DNA from: Xenococcaceae cyanobacterium MO_234.B1
GTDB lineage: Bacteria; Cyanobacteriota; Cyanobacteriia; Cyanobacteriales; Xenococcaceae
DNA: 33,762 nt
Reading direction: 5' to 3'
NCBI GenBank assembly: GCA_030064915.1
Contig: JASJEK010000076.1
Span: forward strand, 1-33,762
Shown: piece by piece, positions 15,201 to 22,839 of the stretch
How positions within the stretch are numbered: position 1 is the stretch's first letter
Layout: each line of letters starts with the position of its first letter
Notes under the pieces: generated by a model
Seen by the model: only the letters and a program-made list of their open reading frames with translations
Told to the model about the DNA's origin: nothing
Databases searched by the model: none
Translations under genes and position numbers: made by a program

Positions 15201-15307
15201 TGGCAACCACAACCTCAAAAGATGCAACTCAAGTATCTACTTCTACTAAAGAATTAATTACGGTAGCTGAGGAGCTACAGGCAAGTGTTAGTCAATTTAA
15301 GGTGTAG
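12263..15307 (+). CDS. pixJ: Methyl-accepting receptor, Cache-HAMP-GAF-MCP (PixJ/PilJ-like position)
   Basis: 1014 residues. Order: a low-complexity N-terminal tail (1-125, Asn/Asp-rich), first membrane helix (about 135-153), periplasmic Cache-type domain (about 160-425, with YDSIAVFDLNGNLLFQ and ENYQNRNYFQRAI), second helix (about 430-452), HAMP (to about 505), GAF (about 515-680) and the signalling domain with NLLALNASLEASRAGE and the kinase-contact hairpin VAEEIRALAQQSAE. The GAF resembles those of PixJ photoreceptors, but the bilin-anchoring Cys-His reads Asn614-His615 and no DxCF motif is seen, so it probably binds no covalent chromophore. Sensing by the Cache domain of a small ligand is more likely. 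Coupled to neighbouring CheW and CheA genes. Confidence 0.9.
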   Translation: MISNFFQSDLSNPPEGNNSDNNKNNNLSPTDSPSDKQIAKTALDLNTVGLTNSSVETREETGGINGSGDPFSSPLSDNLKSPLFGKGAEVEENKANPNIIAPDLALSLSSEVRKKSSLPERAANYWKQLSLRRKATLLALAVGVTPILAVGGIAHELAAQSMMTQVIRDQESRTFDIRQKVSIFAEHVISDANTLANSYFLSDPQMRAKFSVEQQVAQLNDFIDNHPSEKYDSIAVFDLNGNLLFQSKSPNPLDPKENYQNRNYFQRAIGNKAPAVNDPEIHSSSGQHSLEVATPIKETGTGKIIGVVCLRMPLAHWKHIFEYIQAEGWEYRLIDSEGYIFDTDQSQFIGQTAGVDLTDLSQLQAKVRAQIENNNHDTPLTQVMKDQDDDHKALVTLTSIPGIKGLSQTGWQIALSRPVDEAFAPLKKFRLTLLFGTSAAALLVGVLATVLTNRAILPILTATEAVKKIGRGEFNTHLDVEGRDELALLGTNINKMAEKLRALVDYKEAEAERSQRLTDFTLKLSRAINSEEVFQIAVEEVRSALQADRAFFYCLEQDGQGKIIAESVADSWSSLFQAKTTQLEYLNEYIANNEYQFGKVRSIPDIYQANLEINHLKQLAAFNVKAELVAPFSTDKQFQGLLIVHQCNQPRKWQQAEIDFVAQLTSQVVLAWERTNVVKQKETADEQLQQRALELLMEVAPISQGDLTIRATVTEDEIGTLADSYNSTVESLRQIVMQVQKSVTQIAKAISNNEGSAQSLSDRASQQSNAIADALNQIQALAESINTIATNAEEAKKTFQEVLQTVATGDVAMDRTVAGILAIRETVAETAKKVKRLGESSQKICKVVNLIGSFAAQTNLLALNASLEASRAGETGNNFARVAEEIRALAQQSAEATTEIEKIVASIQLDTKEVAQAMEEGTERVVIGTKLVAETRQSLNQVASSSKQVDSRITKIAYETIEQSQVSQEITQTIAEVAGMATTTSKDATQVSTSTKELITVAEELQASVSQFKV

Positions 15308-15373
15308 TAGCTAGAAAAAAATTCCCAATTCAACCATGTCATGTCCTGATATCAGTTAGAGAATTGATTCACT

Positions 15374-15550
15374 ATGAACTCTCAAATTAGACATAGACAA
15401 GCTCAACAATTCGATACTAATTTTCAAATGCTGGAAATTAGTATCAACCGTATTCAGCGCAGAAATAGGCGGATGCGCAATTTCTTTTTACTATTACTGA
15501 CACAGGTACTTTTATTATCGTTTTTTGCCATTACATCTTGGACAAATTGA
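15374..15550 (+). CDS. 58-residue single-pass membrane protein of unknown function in the Pix-like operon
   Basis: An ATG at 15374 opens 58 codons: MNSQIRHRQAQQFDTNFQML, an Arg-rich stretch EISINRIQRRNRRMRN, then a hydrophobic helix FFLLLLTQVLLLSFFAITSW and TN-stop. Positive residues before the helix predict a cytoplasmic N-terminus. It lies 66 bp after the receptor stop and 61 bp before the CheA-like start, on the same strand, filling what would otherwise be a 304-bp gap inside a tight operon. I do not recognise the family. Its place suggests an accessory to the receptor-kinase array or pilus base, but this is inference. Confidence 0.6.
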   Translation: MNSQIRHRQAQQFDTNFQMLEISINRIQRRNRRMRNFFLLLLTQVLLLSFFAITSWTN

Positions 15551-15611
15551 GCCTTATCTGTCCAAGAATTTTACTCTTATAGTTAGTGTTTTAGTGTTTC
15601 TCAATTGAACT

Positions 15612-18600
15612 ATGATCGACCCAGAAATTCGCGACCAAACCTATCAATTTTTCCTCGAAGAAGCTCCAGAGCTTTTGCAGATAATCGAAGCAGGGTTACT
15701 ACAGTTTACACAGGAGCCTAGTTCTGCCACAATTCACGATTTAATGCGAGCTGCTCACTCAATTAAGGGCGGTGCTGCTACCGTGGGTCTGGATGCAATC
15801 AAAACTATAGCCCATCGTTTAGAAAGTATCTTTAGGGGACTTTGCTGTGACACAACAGAAATAGATACTGAGTTAGAAAGTTTGCTGCTGCAAGCTTATG
15901 ACTGCTTGAGAGAGCCTCTAGAACAACAGATTAGGGAAGGGAACTTCGATCAAGAATTAGCTTTGGCCACTGCTGAGCCTATACTTACGAGAATTGAAGA
16001 ACTACTAGGAGATGCATTAAAGGAGGCGGATAACTATATTCCTAGCTCCACTGACCTGGGAATAGATATGCTCTCGTCTATCTTTGAAGTGGATGTAGCT
16101 CAGGGAATAGAATGCTTGGCTACAGTGGCAGCTAATCCCCAAGACTACGAAGTAGCAAAAGAATTGCAGACCCAAGCTGAAGTTTTCGCTGGATTTGCCG
16201 AAATTTTGGATTTGCCCGGATTTGGAGCGATCGCGAAAGCTGTTATAGATGCTCTTGCTCATCATCCTGAGCAAGCTTTACAAATTCTTCCTTTAGCATT
16301 AGCTGACTTTCAGGCTGCTAAAGAAGCAGTAATGGCAGGCGATCGCACTCAAGGAGGCAGTCCCTCCGCTGCACTAGCAGCATTCTCACAAAACACACAA
16401 CAAGAGCAGATTGACGAAGTCAGAGGAGTTCCAGGAGCTTACAGCCCTCTTGGCTCTGACAGCACTCTCCCTATCGCTCAAGCTCCCCAGTTAACGGAAA
16501 CACCAACAGTTATTTCTTTAGAGGATTTCGAGCATCTCTTACCTGAAACAGAGACCCCAACAATTCTAGAAGTTCCCTCAGAGGCTGTGGTAATCTCTCC
16601 TAACCCAGAACTAGAAGAGATAGAAACTATAGAAACAGTAACTAGTTTAATATCATCTCAGTCACCTCAGCCAAGTCCCCAAACCACACCTGAGAATAAT
16701 CAGTTTGTCCCAAAACCCTCTATTGAGGAACAAGGAAGCCAAAAAAACCGCTCCAGCTTGCCAGCTCAATTAGGACCTACTAACAACTTGAAAGTAAGAG
16801 TAGATTTAAATCGATTGGAGAAGATGAATAATTTGGTGGGCGAACTGGTCATTAACCGCAATAGTATGACGCTCCGCCACGAGCAACTCAAGAGAATTGG
16901 GCGAAAACTTCAGCAGCGAATAGATCAACTTCAGCAATTAATTAGCCAATTTCAGACACTATCAGACCAGATGATAGTAGCACCAATCAACTCTGAACTA
17001 ACACCTCAACCAAAATCTACTCTAACAGAGGAAGTCGCTCGATTAGAGCAGGGTCAAAATCAGGAGCTAACAAATTTTGACTCCCTAGAAATGGATCGCT
17101 ATGGGAATATGCATTCCTCAATACAGGGAGTCCTGGAAGAAATGATGCAGTTGGAAGAAGTGGTTGAGGATGTCGCTCTCTTGACTAGACAGTCAGATCG
17201 GACAATTAAGCACCAGCAGCAAACCCTGTCTCAATTGCGAGATGAGCTGATGTGGGCGCGGATGCTACCTCTAGAAACAGTGCTTAACCGGTTTCCTCGT
17301 GGTTTACGAGATTTATCCCTCAAGTATCAAAAACCTGTTAACTTGAAGATGAAAGGAACCGAAGTTTTGGTTGATAAAGGCATGGTGGAAAAACTCCATG
17401 ACCCTCTACTGCACTTACTTCGCAATGCTTTTGATCACGGCATAGAATCACCAGAAATTAGACGGGAACAGGGCAAACCCGAAACCGGTACAATTGAAAT
17501 TAGCGCTGCTCATCGAGGCAATCGTACTCTGATTGAGGTCAGTGATGATGGTCGAGGTTTGGATATAGAAAAAATTGCTCAGCGGGCACTTGAACGGGGC
17601 TGGTTGTCCCTCGACCAACTAGCAAGAACTACCAAAGAGCAGTTATTAGACTTTATTTTTGAACCAGGATTTTCCACTAAGGATCGGGTTAGCGAACTTT
17701 CTGGACGAGGAGTAGGGCTAGATGTTGTCCGTTCTCAACTGCAAGCAGTAAAAGGAACTGTGAAAGTATCTTCCTCCCCAGGAGAAGGAACAACCTTTAC
17801 TCTAAGTCTGCCATTAACCCTGACAGTCGCTAAATTGTTAGTCTGCTCGGTGGAATCAACATTGGTAGCTTTACCTGCTGCCAGTATTGAAGGAGTTATC
17901 TTGCCCAAAACTGACCAAATTAAGGAGCTAGGGGAGCAACGAGTTTTCTCTTGGCGGGAAAAACTGCTGCCAGTTTATCGACTGAAAGATTTACTGGAGT
18001 ACAATTATCCCGTATCGGTAAAACCGAAGAGTAAGATTTGTGTTGCCCTATCAGAGCCAGAACCAGGAAGAGTAACGGTTTTGATCGTTCGCGGAGAAAA
18101 GCAGAATTTTGCTTTAGAAATCGAAGGTTGCAGCGAGGAACAAGAACTGGTAATTAAACCTTTGGTGGGAGCCCTCGCTCCTCCTAGCTATATTGACGGT
18201 TGTACCGTCTTGGGGGATGGTAGTTTACTTCCCGCGATTGATGCTGCTGCTTTACTCGCTTATGTTCAGGAGCAAAAGCAAGCCAAAATAGCTACCCAAC
18301 CCAGTCTGACTTCATCAACAACCAACACCAACCAAAATTCATTAACAGATACAGTTAAAACTGTTCGAGTTCCCACAGTATTGGCTGTCGATGACTCTAC
18401 TATGATGCGACGAACCTTGGCTCTAACTTTACAAAAAGTGGGCTATCGAGTTTTGCAAGCACGGGATGGCTGGGAAGCAATTGAACTATTACAACAAAAT
18501 TCTCAGATAGAGTTGATTGTTAGCGATCTCGAAATGCCCAATTTAAATGGTTTCGAGTTTCTTAATCAACTACGCCAAGATCCAAGATTCTCTCAAATCC

Positions 18601-18770
18601 CTGTAGTTATGCTCACATCTCGTAGCAACAATAAACATCGCCAGTTAGCAATGCAGTTAGGAGCTAGTGCTTACTTAAGCAAACCTTATATCGAACAGGA
18701 ATTTCTTGCCGTACTCAAAACAATTATGGGTCAGGAGCAAAATATACCTTCCCTTCCCTATGCTATTTAG
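15612..18770 (+). CDS. pixL: CheA-like hybrid histidine kinase with C-terminal receiver (PixL type)
   Basis: 1052 residues. Hpt domain at the N-terminus with phospho-acceptor His49 in MRAAHSIKGGAATVG; a long Pro/Glu-rich linker (about 230-390); dimerisation region starting LKVRVDLNRLEKMNNLVGEL; HATPase with N-box LLRNAFDHGIESPE, G1 box VSDDGRGLD and G2 box GRGVGLDVV; a CheW-like domain (about 740-890); and a receiver (about 930-1045) with Asp972 in LIVSDLEMP and Lys1024 in YLSKP. This is the architecture of PixL/TaxAY1 and PilL-C. It should autophosphorylate under receptor control and feed the PixG- and PixH-like regulators. It is the last gene of the series and converges on a histidine kinase gene. 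Confidence 0.93.
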   Translation: MIDPEIRDQTYQFFLEEAPELLQIIEAGLLQFTQEPSSATIHDLMRAAHSIKGGAATVGLDAIKTIAHRLESIFRGLCCDTTEIDTELESLLLQAYDCLREPLEQQIREGNFDQELALATAEPILTRIEELLGDALKEADNYIPSSTDLGIDMLSSIFEVDVAQGIECLATVAANPQDYEVAKELQTQAEVFAGFAEILDLPGFGAIAKAVIDALAHHPEQALQILPLALADFQAAKEAVMAGDRTQGGSPSAALAAFSQNTQQEQIDEVRGVPGAYSPLGSDSTLPIAQAPQLTETPTVISLEDFEHLLPETETPTILEVPSEAVVISPNPELEEIETIETVTSLISSQSPQPSPQTTPENNQFVPKPSIEEQGSQKNRSSLPAQLGPTNNLKVRVDLNRLEKMNNLVGELVINRNSMTLRHEQLKRIGRKLQQRIDQLQQLISQFQTLSDQMIVAPINSELTPQPKSTLTEEVARLEQGQNQELTNFDSLEMDRYGNMHSSIQGVLEEMMQLEEVVEDVALLTRQSDRTIKHQQQTLSQLRDELMWARMLPLETVLNRFPRGLRDLSLKYQKPVNLKMKGTEVLVDKGMVEKLHDPLLHLLRNAFDHGIESPEIRREQGKPETGTIEISAAHRGNRTLIEVSDDGRGLDIEKIAQRALERGWLSLDQLARTTKEQLLDFIFEPGFSTKDRVSELSGRGVGLDVVRSQLQAVKGTVKVSSSPGEGTTFTLSLPLTLTVAKLLVCSVESTLVALPAASIEGVILPKTDQIKELGEQRVFSWREKLLPVYRLKDLLEYNYPVSVKPKSKICVALSEPEPGRVTVLIVRGEKQNFALEIEGCSEEQELVIKPLVGALAPPSYIDGCTVLGDGSLLPAIDAAALLAYVQEQKQAKIATQPSLTSSTTNTNQNSLTDTVKTVRVPTVLAVDDSTMMRRTLALTLQKVGYRVLQARDGWEAIELLQQNSQIELIVSDLEMPNLNGFEFLNQLRQDPRFSQIPVVMLTSRSNNKHRQLAMQLGASAYLSKPYIEQEFLAVLKTIMGQEQNIPSLPYAI

Positions 18771-18896
18771 GGTATGTTTTAACCTTTAAGGCTGAGAATT
18801 CCCCCTCTATCGTAGTCCTATGAGTTACCCCCTCTAGACGGGCAGGTTGACCAACGTGAGGGGCGGAATTCGGAATTCGGATGACTTTTGACTTCT

Positions 18897-18909
18897 GCCC
18901 CTAAGGGGC
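18897..18909. terminator. Small GC hairpin between convergent genes
   Basis: GCCCC-TAA-GGGGC lies 6 bp from the stop of the minus-strand histidine kinase. The stem is strong but short, and no U-run follows on either strand, so a terminator role is only possible. Confidence 0.3.
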
Positions 18910-18914
18910 TATGG

Positions 18915-21275
18915 TCAAGAATTGGTATGCTCTGGCAACATACCATACTCTTTGAGCAAATTGAATAATTTTTCCTCGTCAATGGGTTTAGTCAGAAAGC
19001 CCTCGCAGCCAAGATTATGACTTGCTTTCTTTACTACCTCATAGCTACTAGCTGATATCAAAATAATTGGAATGGTATCAAATTCTGGTATTTTTCGCAG
19101 TTCTCGGACTAATGTAAAGCCAGTTTTGACCGGCATAAATAGATCGAGCAAGATTAGGTCTGGTCGAACAGAAGGGGCTACTTCCAGTGCTTGCTTACCA
19201 TTGGTGGCACAGACTATCTCAAAGCCAAAGGGGTTGAGTATGTTGAGCAAAGCAAAATGATTTTCTTCTTTGTCGTCCACTATGAGAATTTTACCTTTCC
19301 TACCACTGGGACTTAATGCTTTTACTGTTCCGTTCTCTTGTGCTTTTGGAAGAATGTGCGCCATAGGTAAGCTGAGGTCAAACCAAAAGGTTGAGCCGAT
19401 GCCTATTTGGCTCTTGACTTTTAGTTGACCTCCCATTATTTCAACTAGTTGTTTACTGATAGCCAACCCTAGACCTGTACCCTCTGCTGCCTGCTCAGAA
19501 AGACCAACTTGTTCAAAAGGTTGAAAAATTTTCTCTAGATTTTCGGGGCTTATCCCGATACCTGTATCGATAACTAAAAAGCGAAGTTTTTGTTGGGGAA
19601 AAGGGGTAGTAGGGGAAACTCCTTCTGTTTCATTGAGGACGGTAATTCTCAGGGTTACCTTACCTTGCTCAGTGAATTTAATAGCATTGCTTAACAGATT
19701 AATTAACACCTGTCGCAGCCTTTTCTCATCTGCCCAAATGGCAGTGGCTACGTTGCCCCTAATTTCGCACTCAAACATAATTTGTTTTTCTTGTGCCCAC
19801 GTCTCAACCATACCAGTTATTCCATCCAAGAAGGACTGCCAGTTTAGGTAAGTGGGATGGAGTTCTATCTTACTGACTTTAATTTTAGAGAAATCTAAAA
19901 TGTCTTCAATTAAGGTTAATAGATGGACTCCGCTTTCTTTAACTACTCTTAATCCCTTGGCTTGATAGGGCGTTAATTCGCTCTGTTCCTGAAGTATTGT
20001 TGCATAGCTAATAATACTGTTGAGAGGAGAACGCAGCTCGTGACTTATGCGGGCTAAAAATCTGTCTTTGGTTTGATTAGCATGCTCTGCCGCTTCTTTA
20101 GCTTTGCTGAGTTCAGCAGTCCGTTTTCTAACTCGATATTCTAGCTCCCTAAATGAGGTTTTCAAGCGTTTTGCCATCTGATTAAAAGATGTGGCAAGAG
20201 ACCCTAGCTCATCTTGACGCTCAATTTCTACTCTCCTATCTAATTGACCATTAGCGATCGCCTTCGCTGCTGTAGTCAGTTGGCTAATCGGTCGGATCAG
20301 ATGATTAGCCAATAGCCCAGTCAAACCAATTACAGCTATCAGAGCTACCAAGGCAACCAAATAGGCTAAACTCAGGAATTCTTGTTCATTTTGCAGAAAC
20401 TCGGCTTCTTGCTGGATAATAGCAACTTTCCAGCCATTTTCCAGGGAAATGCCGTAGGAAACCCAATCGATGCCTTCCTCGTTTTTAAAGGAAAATAAAC
20501 CACCGCGACCTTCCAAGATATTTGTGACGGGTGGATATTTACTTAAGTCTTTCAATTCCGTGCCAGAGAGGAAAGCTGAGTTAGGATGAGCTAATACTTT
20601 ACCAGTTTGATCCACTAAGATGGCATAACCAGTTTTACCAAATTGAAGCTCACCTATTTGCTTTGCCAGAGCTGAAAGCTCCGTACACAACATCATGACA
20701 CCTGCAATTTCCGATGGTTTTGGCCGAATCGGAGCTCCCATACAGACGGCTGGTTTCATGATGGTACGGCTGATAATACTTTGGTAGGTGATGTCCTTAC
20801 CTGCTCTTGCTCCTAAAAACCAGGGACGGTCTCCATAATATAGGGGTTTGCCATCATCACTACGAGCCACATTCCAACCTTCTCGGTCAGTTGTGCTGGC
20901 TAAATAGAGATTGTTGTGAGTTTTAACCAAATTCTTCAGCCCTGGTTTTTGTCGCTCTGGAGCCATGCTAACTATATCGGCTTGCTGACTCATTTGTTTC
21001 AGAGTTAAGACATTCATTTCATTCCACCAGGATACTCCGTTAGCCAAAATCTTAGCTTTAAATGCTATATTTTCTTGAGCCTCTTGGCGAAGTCTTAAGT
21101 CAGCACGGTAACTAGCAAAAAAGATAGCCCCTAACATTGGTGGAACCACACCTAGTAAAACTACTAGAGGCATCTTGAATCGTAAACTGTTCAGAAATAA
21201 CACTTCTCGATATTTGTTAGATATATAACTTTGTCTTAATACATACCATATTATTGTAAATAATTGGAAGCACAT
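18915..21275 (-). CDS. Hybrid sensor histidine kinase, Cache-HAMP-HisKA-HATPase-REC
   Basis: Numbered from the longest frame (TTG at 21284, 789 residues): membrane helix about 38-58, periplasmic Cache domain (about 65-300, with DRPWFLGARAGKD and GKTGYAILVDQTGKVLAHPN), second helix (about 305-328), HAMP (to about 385), HisKA with His415 in ARISHELRSPLN, HATPase with INLLSNAIKFT, DTGIGIS and GTGLGLAIS, and a receiver with Asp714 in LILLDLFMP. All catalytic residues are visible. The start is uncertain: ATG at 21275 (used here), GTG at 21203 or ATG at 21173 are possible, and the last two put the membrane helix nearer the N-terminus. The signal and partner are unknown. The gene converges on the pixL-like gene, so it is not part of that operon. 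Confidence 0.9.
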   Translation of the reverse strand: MCFQLFTIIWYVLRQSYISNKYREVLFLNSLRFKMPLVVLLGVVPPMLGAIFFASYRADLRLRQEAQENIAFKAKILANGVSWWNEMNVLTLKQMSQQADIVSMAPERQKPGLKNLVKTHNNLYLASTTDREGWNVARSDDGKPLYYGDRPWFLGARAGKDITYQSIISRTIMKPAVCMGAPIRPKPSEIAGVMMLCTELSALAKQIGELQFGKTGYAILVDQTGKVLAHPNSAFLSGTELKDLSKYPPVTNILEGRGGLFSFKNEEGIDWVSYGISLENGWKVAIIQQEAEFLQNEQEFLSLAYLVALVALIAVIGLTGLLANHLIRPISQLTTAAKAIANGQLDRRVEIERQDELGSLATSFNQMAKRLKTSFRELEYRVRKRTAELSKAKEAAEHANQTKDRFLARISHELRSPLNSIISYATILQEQSELTPYQAKGLRVVKESGVHLLTLIEDILDFSKIKVSKIELHPTYLNWQSFLDGITGMVETWAQEKQIMFECEIRGNVATAIWADEKRLRQVLINLLSNAIKFTEQGKVTLRITVLNETEGVSPTTPFPQQKLRFLVIDTGIGISPENLEKIFQPFEQVGLSEQAAEGTGLGLAISKQLVEIMGGQLKVKSQIGIGSTFWFDLSLPMAHILPKAQENGTVKALSPSGRKGKILIVDDKEENHFALLNILNPFGFEIVCATNGKQALEVAPSVRPDLILLDLFMPVKTGFTLVRELRKIPEFDTIPIILISASSYEVVKKASHNLGCEGFLTKPIDEEKLFNLLKEYGMLPEHTNS

Positions 21276-21562
21276 AATATACAAACTAAAGTAAAGAAGT
21301 AGTAAATATATAAAAATATATTGCTGTGTATTTTTTGTGTCTTCTTTTGTAATATGTGAGTATATTAAGTATTAGCCATGATGTTTAAACTTTACAAGTT
21401 GAGCCAAGTAAATAAAGCATTTTGATCTTTTGGACCTATGGAAAATTTTATTTCTGTAAGCCTATAATAAAATTAAAATTAACTATTTTTAACAAGTTAT
21501 ACATGGGGCTGTTGTCTAATCTTTAAAGAATTGTTGGAATTGATTCTTGTCCAAAATTTCTA

Positions 21563-22459
21563 ATGGAAAGCTTAGATATTCAAAAAACTAAAGATAACAT
21601 TGCTTGGGTCTTTCCAGGACAAAGTTCTCAGAAGGTGGGTATGGGATTAGATTTACTTGCTGACCCTTTTGCTAAAGCTAGATTTCAACAAGCTGAGCAA
21701 ATTTTAGGCTGGTCTGTTCCTAAAGTGTGTCAAAACAAAGATAAACTATATTGTACCCTCTACACCCAGCCCTGTTTGTACGTTGTCGAAACCATTCTGG
21801 CTGAGCTAATGAGAAAGGAAGGATCTAAACCTAAGTTAGTGGCTGGCTATAGTCTGGGAGAATATGCAGCTATGTATACGGCAGGAGCATTTGACTTTGA
21901 AACAGGGTTGTACCTAATTAAACGTCGAGGGGAATTAATGAGCTGCTCTCCTAAAGGAAAGATGGTTGCTCTAATTGGGTTTGAGCCAGACCAACTAGAA
22001 CAACAAATTCTGCATACTCCTAATGTATGGCGAGGGAATGATGATTTAACTGTTGCCATTATTTCTGGAACTTGTAAAGCAGTAGAATCCTTGCTAGCTA
22101 AGGTTGAAGCCAAGTATGTTATTCCCTTAAATGTGAGTTGTGCTTTTCATACCCCCCTAATGGCAGCAGCAGCAGCAGAGTTTCAGCAGATTCTAGATTC
22201 TATTTCCTTTGACTCCCTCGAAATTCCAGTACTATCTAGTACAGAACTAGTTCCTACAGTAGATACAGCTAGGTTAAAGAAAAGCTTAATTCAGCAAATA
22301 TTTCAGCCAGTAAAGTGGAGAGCTATTTCCATCTCGATAGCAAACCAAGGCATAAAAGAAGTAGTAGAGATTGGTCCTAGAAAGGATCTTACAAAACAAA
22401 TGAAACGAATTTGTCCTAGCTTAGCCTTTACAAGCATCTCCCAACGCTTATCCTGCTAA
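21563..22459 (+). CDS. FabD-like acyl-carrier-protein S-acyltransferase (malonyl transferase fold)
   Basis: 298 residues, full length for a discrete acyltransferase. Motifs: FPGQSSQKVGMG near the N-terminus (GQGSQ in FabD), nucleophile Ser97 in GYSLGEY (FabD has GHSLGEY), Arg122 in KRRGELM and catalytic His196 in CAFHTPLM. It should move a malonyl or related acyl group from CoA to an acyl carrier protein. No other fatty-acid or polyketide gene is nearby, so it may be the housekeeping fabD or a stand-alone polyketide acyltransferase. The Tyr in place of His before the active Ser is a mild departure from FabD and makes me hold the gene name back. An AT-rich 278-bp gap upstream shows no clear promoter. 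Confidence 0.82.
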   Translation: MESLDIQKTKDNIAWVFPGQSSQKVGMGLDLLADPFAKARFQQAEQILGWSVPKVCQNKDKLYCTLYTQPCLYVVETILAELMRKEGSKPKLVAGYSLGEYAAMYTAGAFDFETGLYLIKRRGELMSCSPKGKMVALIGFEPDQLEQQILHTPNVWRGNDDLTVAIISGTCKAVESLLAKVEAKYVIPLNVSCAFHTPLMAAAAAEFQQILDSISFDSLEIPVLSSTELVPTVDTARLKKSLIQQIFQPVKWRAISISIANQGIKEVVEIGPRKDLTKQMKRICPSLAFTSISQRLSC

Positions 22460-22474
22460 GGTAAAAAACCAACC

Positions 22475-22519
22475 CTTGTGAGGAATACAAGCCTCGCCGT
22501 TCAAGATTCATCTTGAACG
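22475..22519 (-). repeat. Paired hairpins resembling a transposon right end or terminator
   Basis: CGTTCAAGAT-TC-ATCTTGAACG (22498-22519) is a perfect palindromic stem. Beside it GAGG (22480-22483) pairs with CCTC (22492-22495), and CTTGT (22475-22479) alternatively pairs with ACAAG (22487-22491). Read on the minus strand, hairpin followed by GAGG and a CCTCAC tip resembles TnpB element right ends. It may equally end the acyltransferase transcript. No tnpB remains next to it. Confidence 0.4.
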
Positions 22520-22617
22520 ACTACCACCATTCGACTGCACCACCGTTCAGCCCTACCTAACACCTACCACAAGCGTCTCAACCAGCGTGTCTCGCTTTAA
22601 GTCGGTAGCCAGAATTT

Positions 22618-22743
22618 GCATTACACGACTTGGCAAAATTCAATGAGCAATCACGAAAGAATCAGGCTTTCAGCACTTGTGGCTTGGGTTCAAACGACCA
22701 TTCCTGGTTAACCAAGGGTCAAAATTGCCAAGTCGTGTGCATT
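22618..22743. mobile_element. 116-bp MITE with 14-bp perfect inverted ends and a 5-bp target duplication
   Basis: ACACGACTTGGCAA at 22623-22636 is exactly inverted as TTGCCAAGTCGTGT at 22725-22738. The element is flanked on both sides by GCATT (22618-22622 and 22739-22743), as left by a cut-and-paste transposase making 5-bp staggered cuts. The 88-bp interior has no gene. It must have been mobilised by a transposase elsewhere. It lies about 100 bp upstream of the acidic-repeat membrane protein gene and may affect its promoter. Confidence 0.75.
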
Positions 22744-22839
22744 AGCGTAAAATTTCAATCCATGAAATAATATAGCGGTTCTCACTAACTATAAATATGG
22801 AAAACCTCAAAATCTGAAATCAAAGTGTGAGGAGTGATT

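Noticed and set aside
12263-15307. Receptor as a cyanobacteriochrome photoreceptor
   Set aside because: The GAF lacks the Cys of the Cys-His motif and any DxCF motif.
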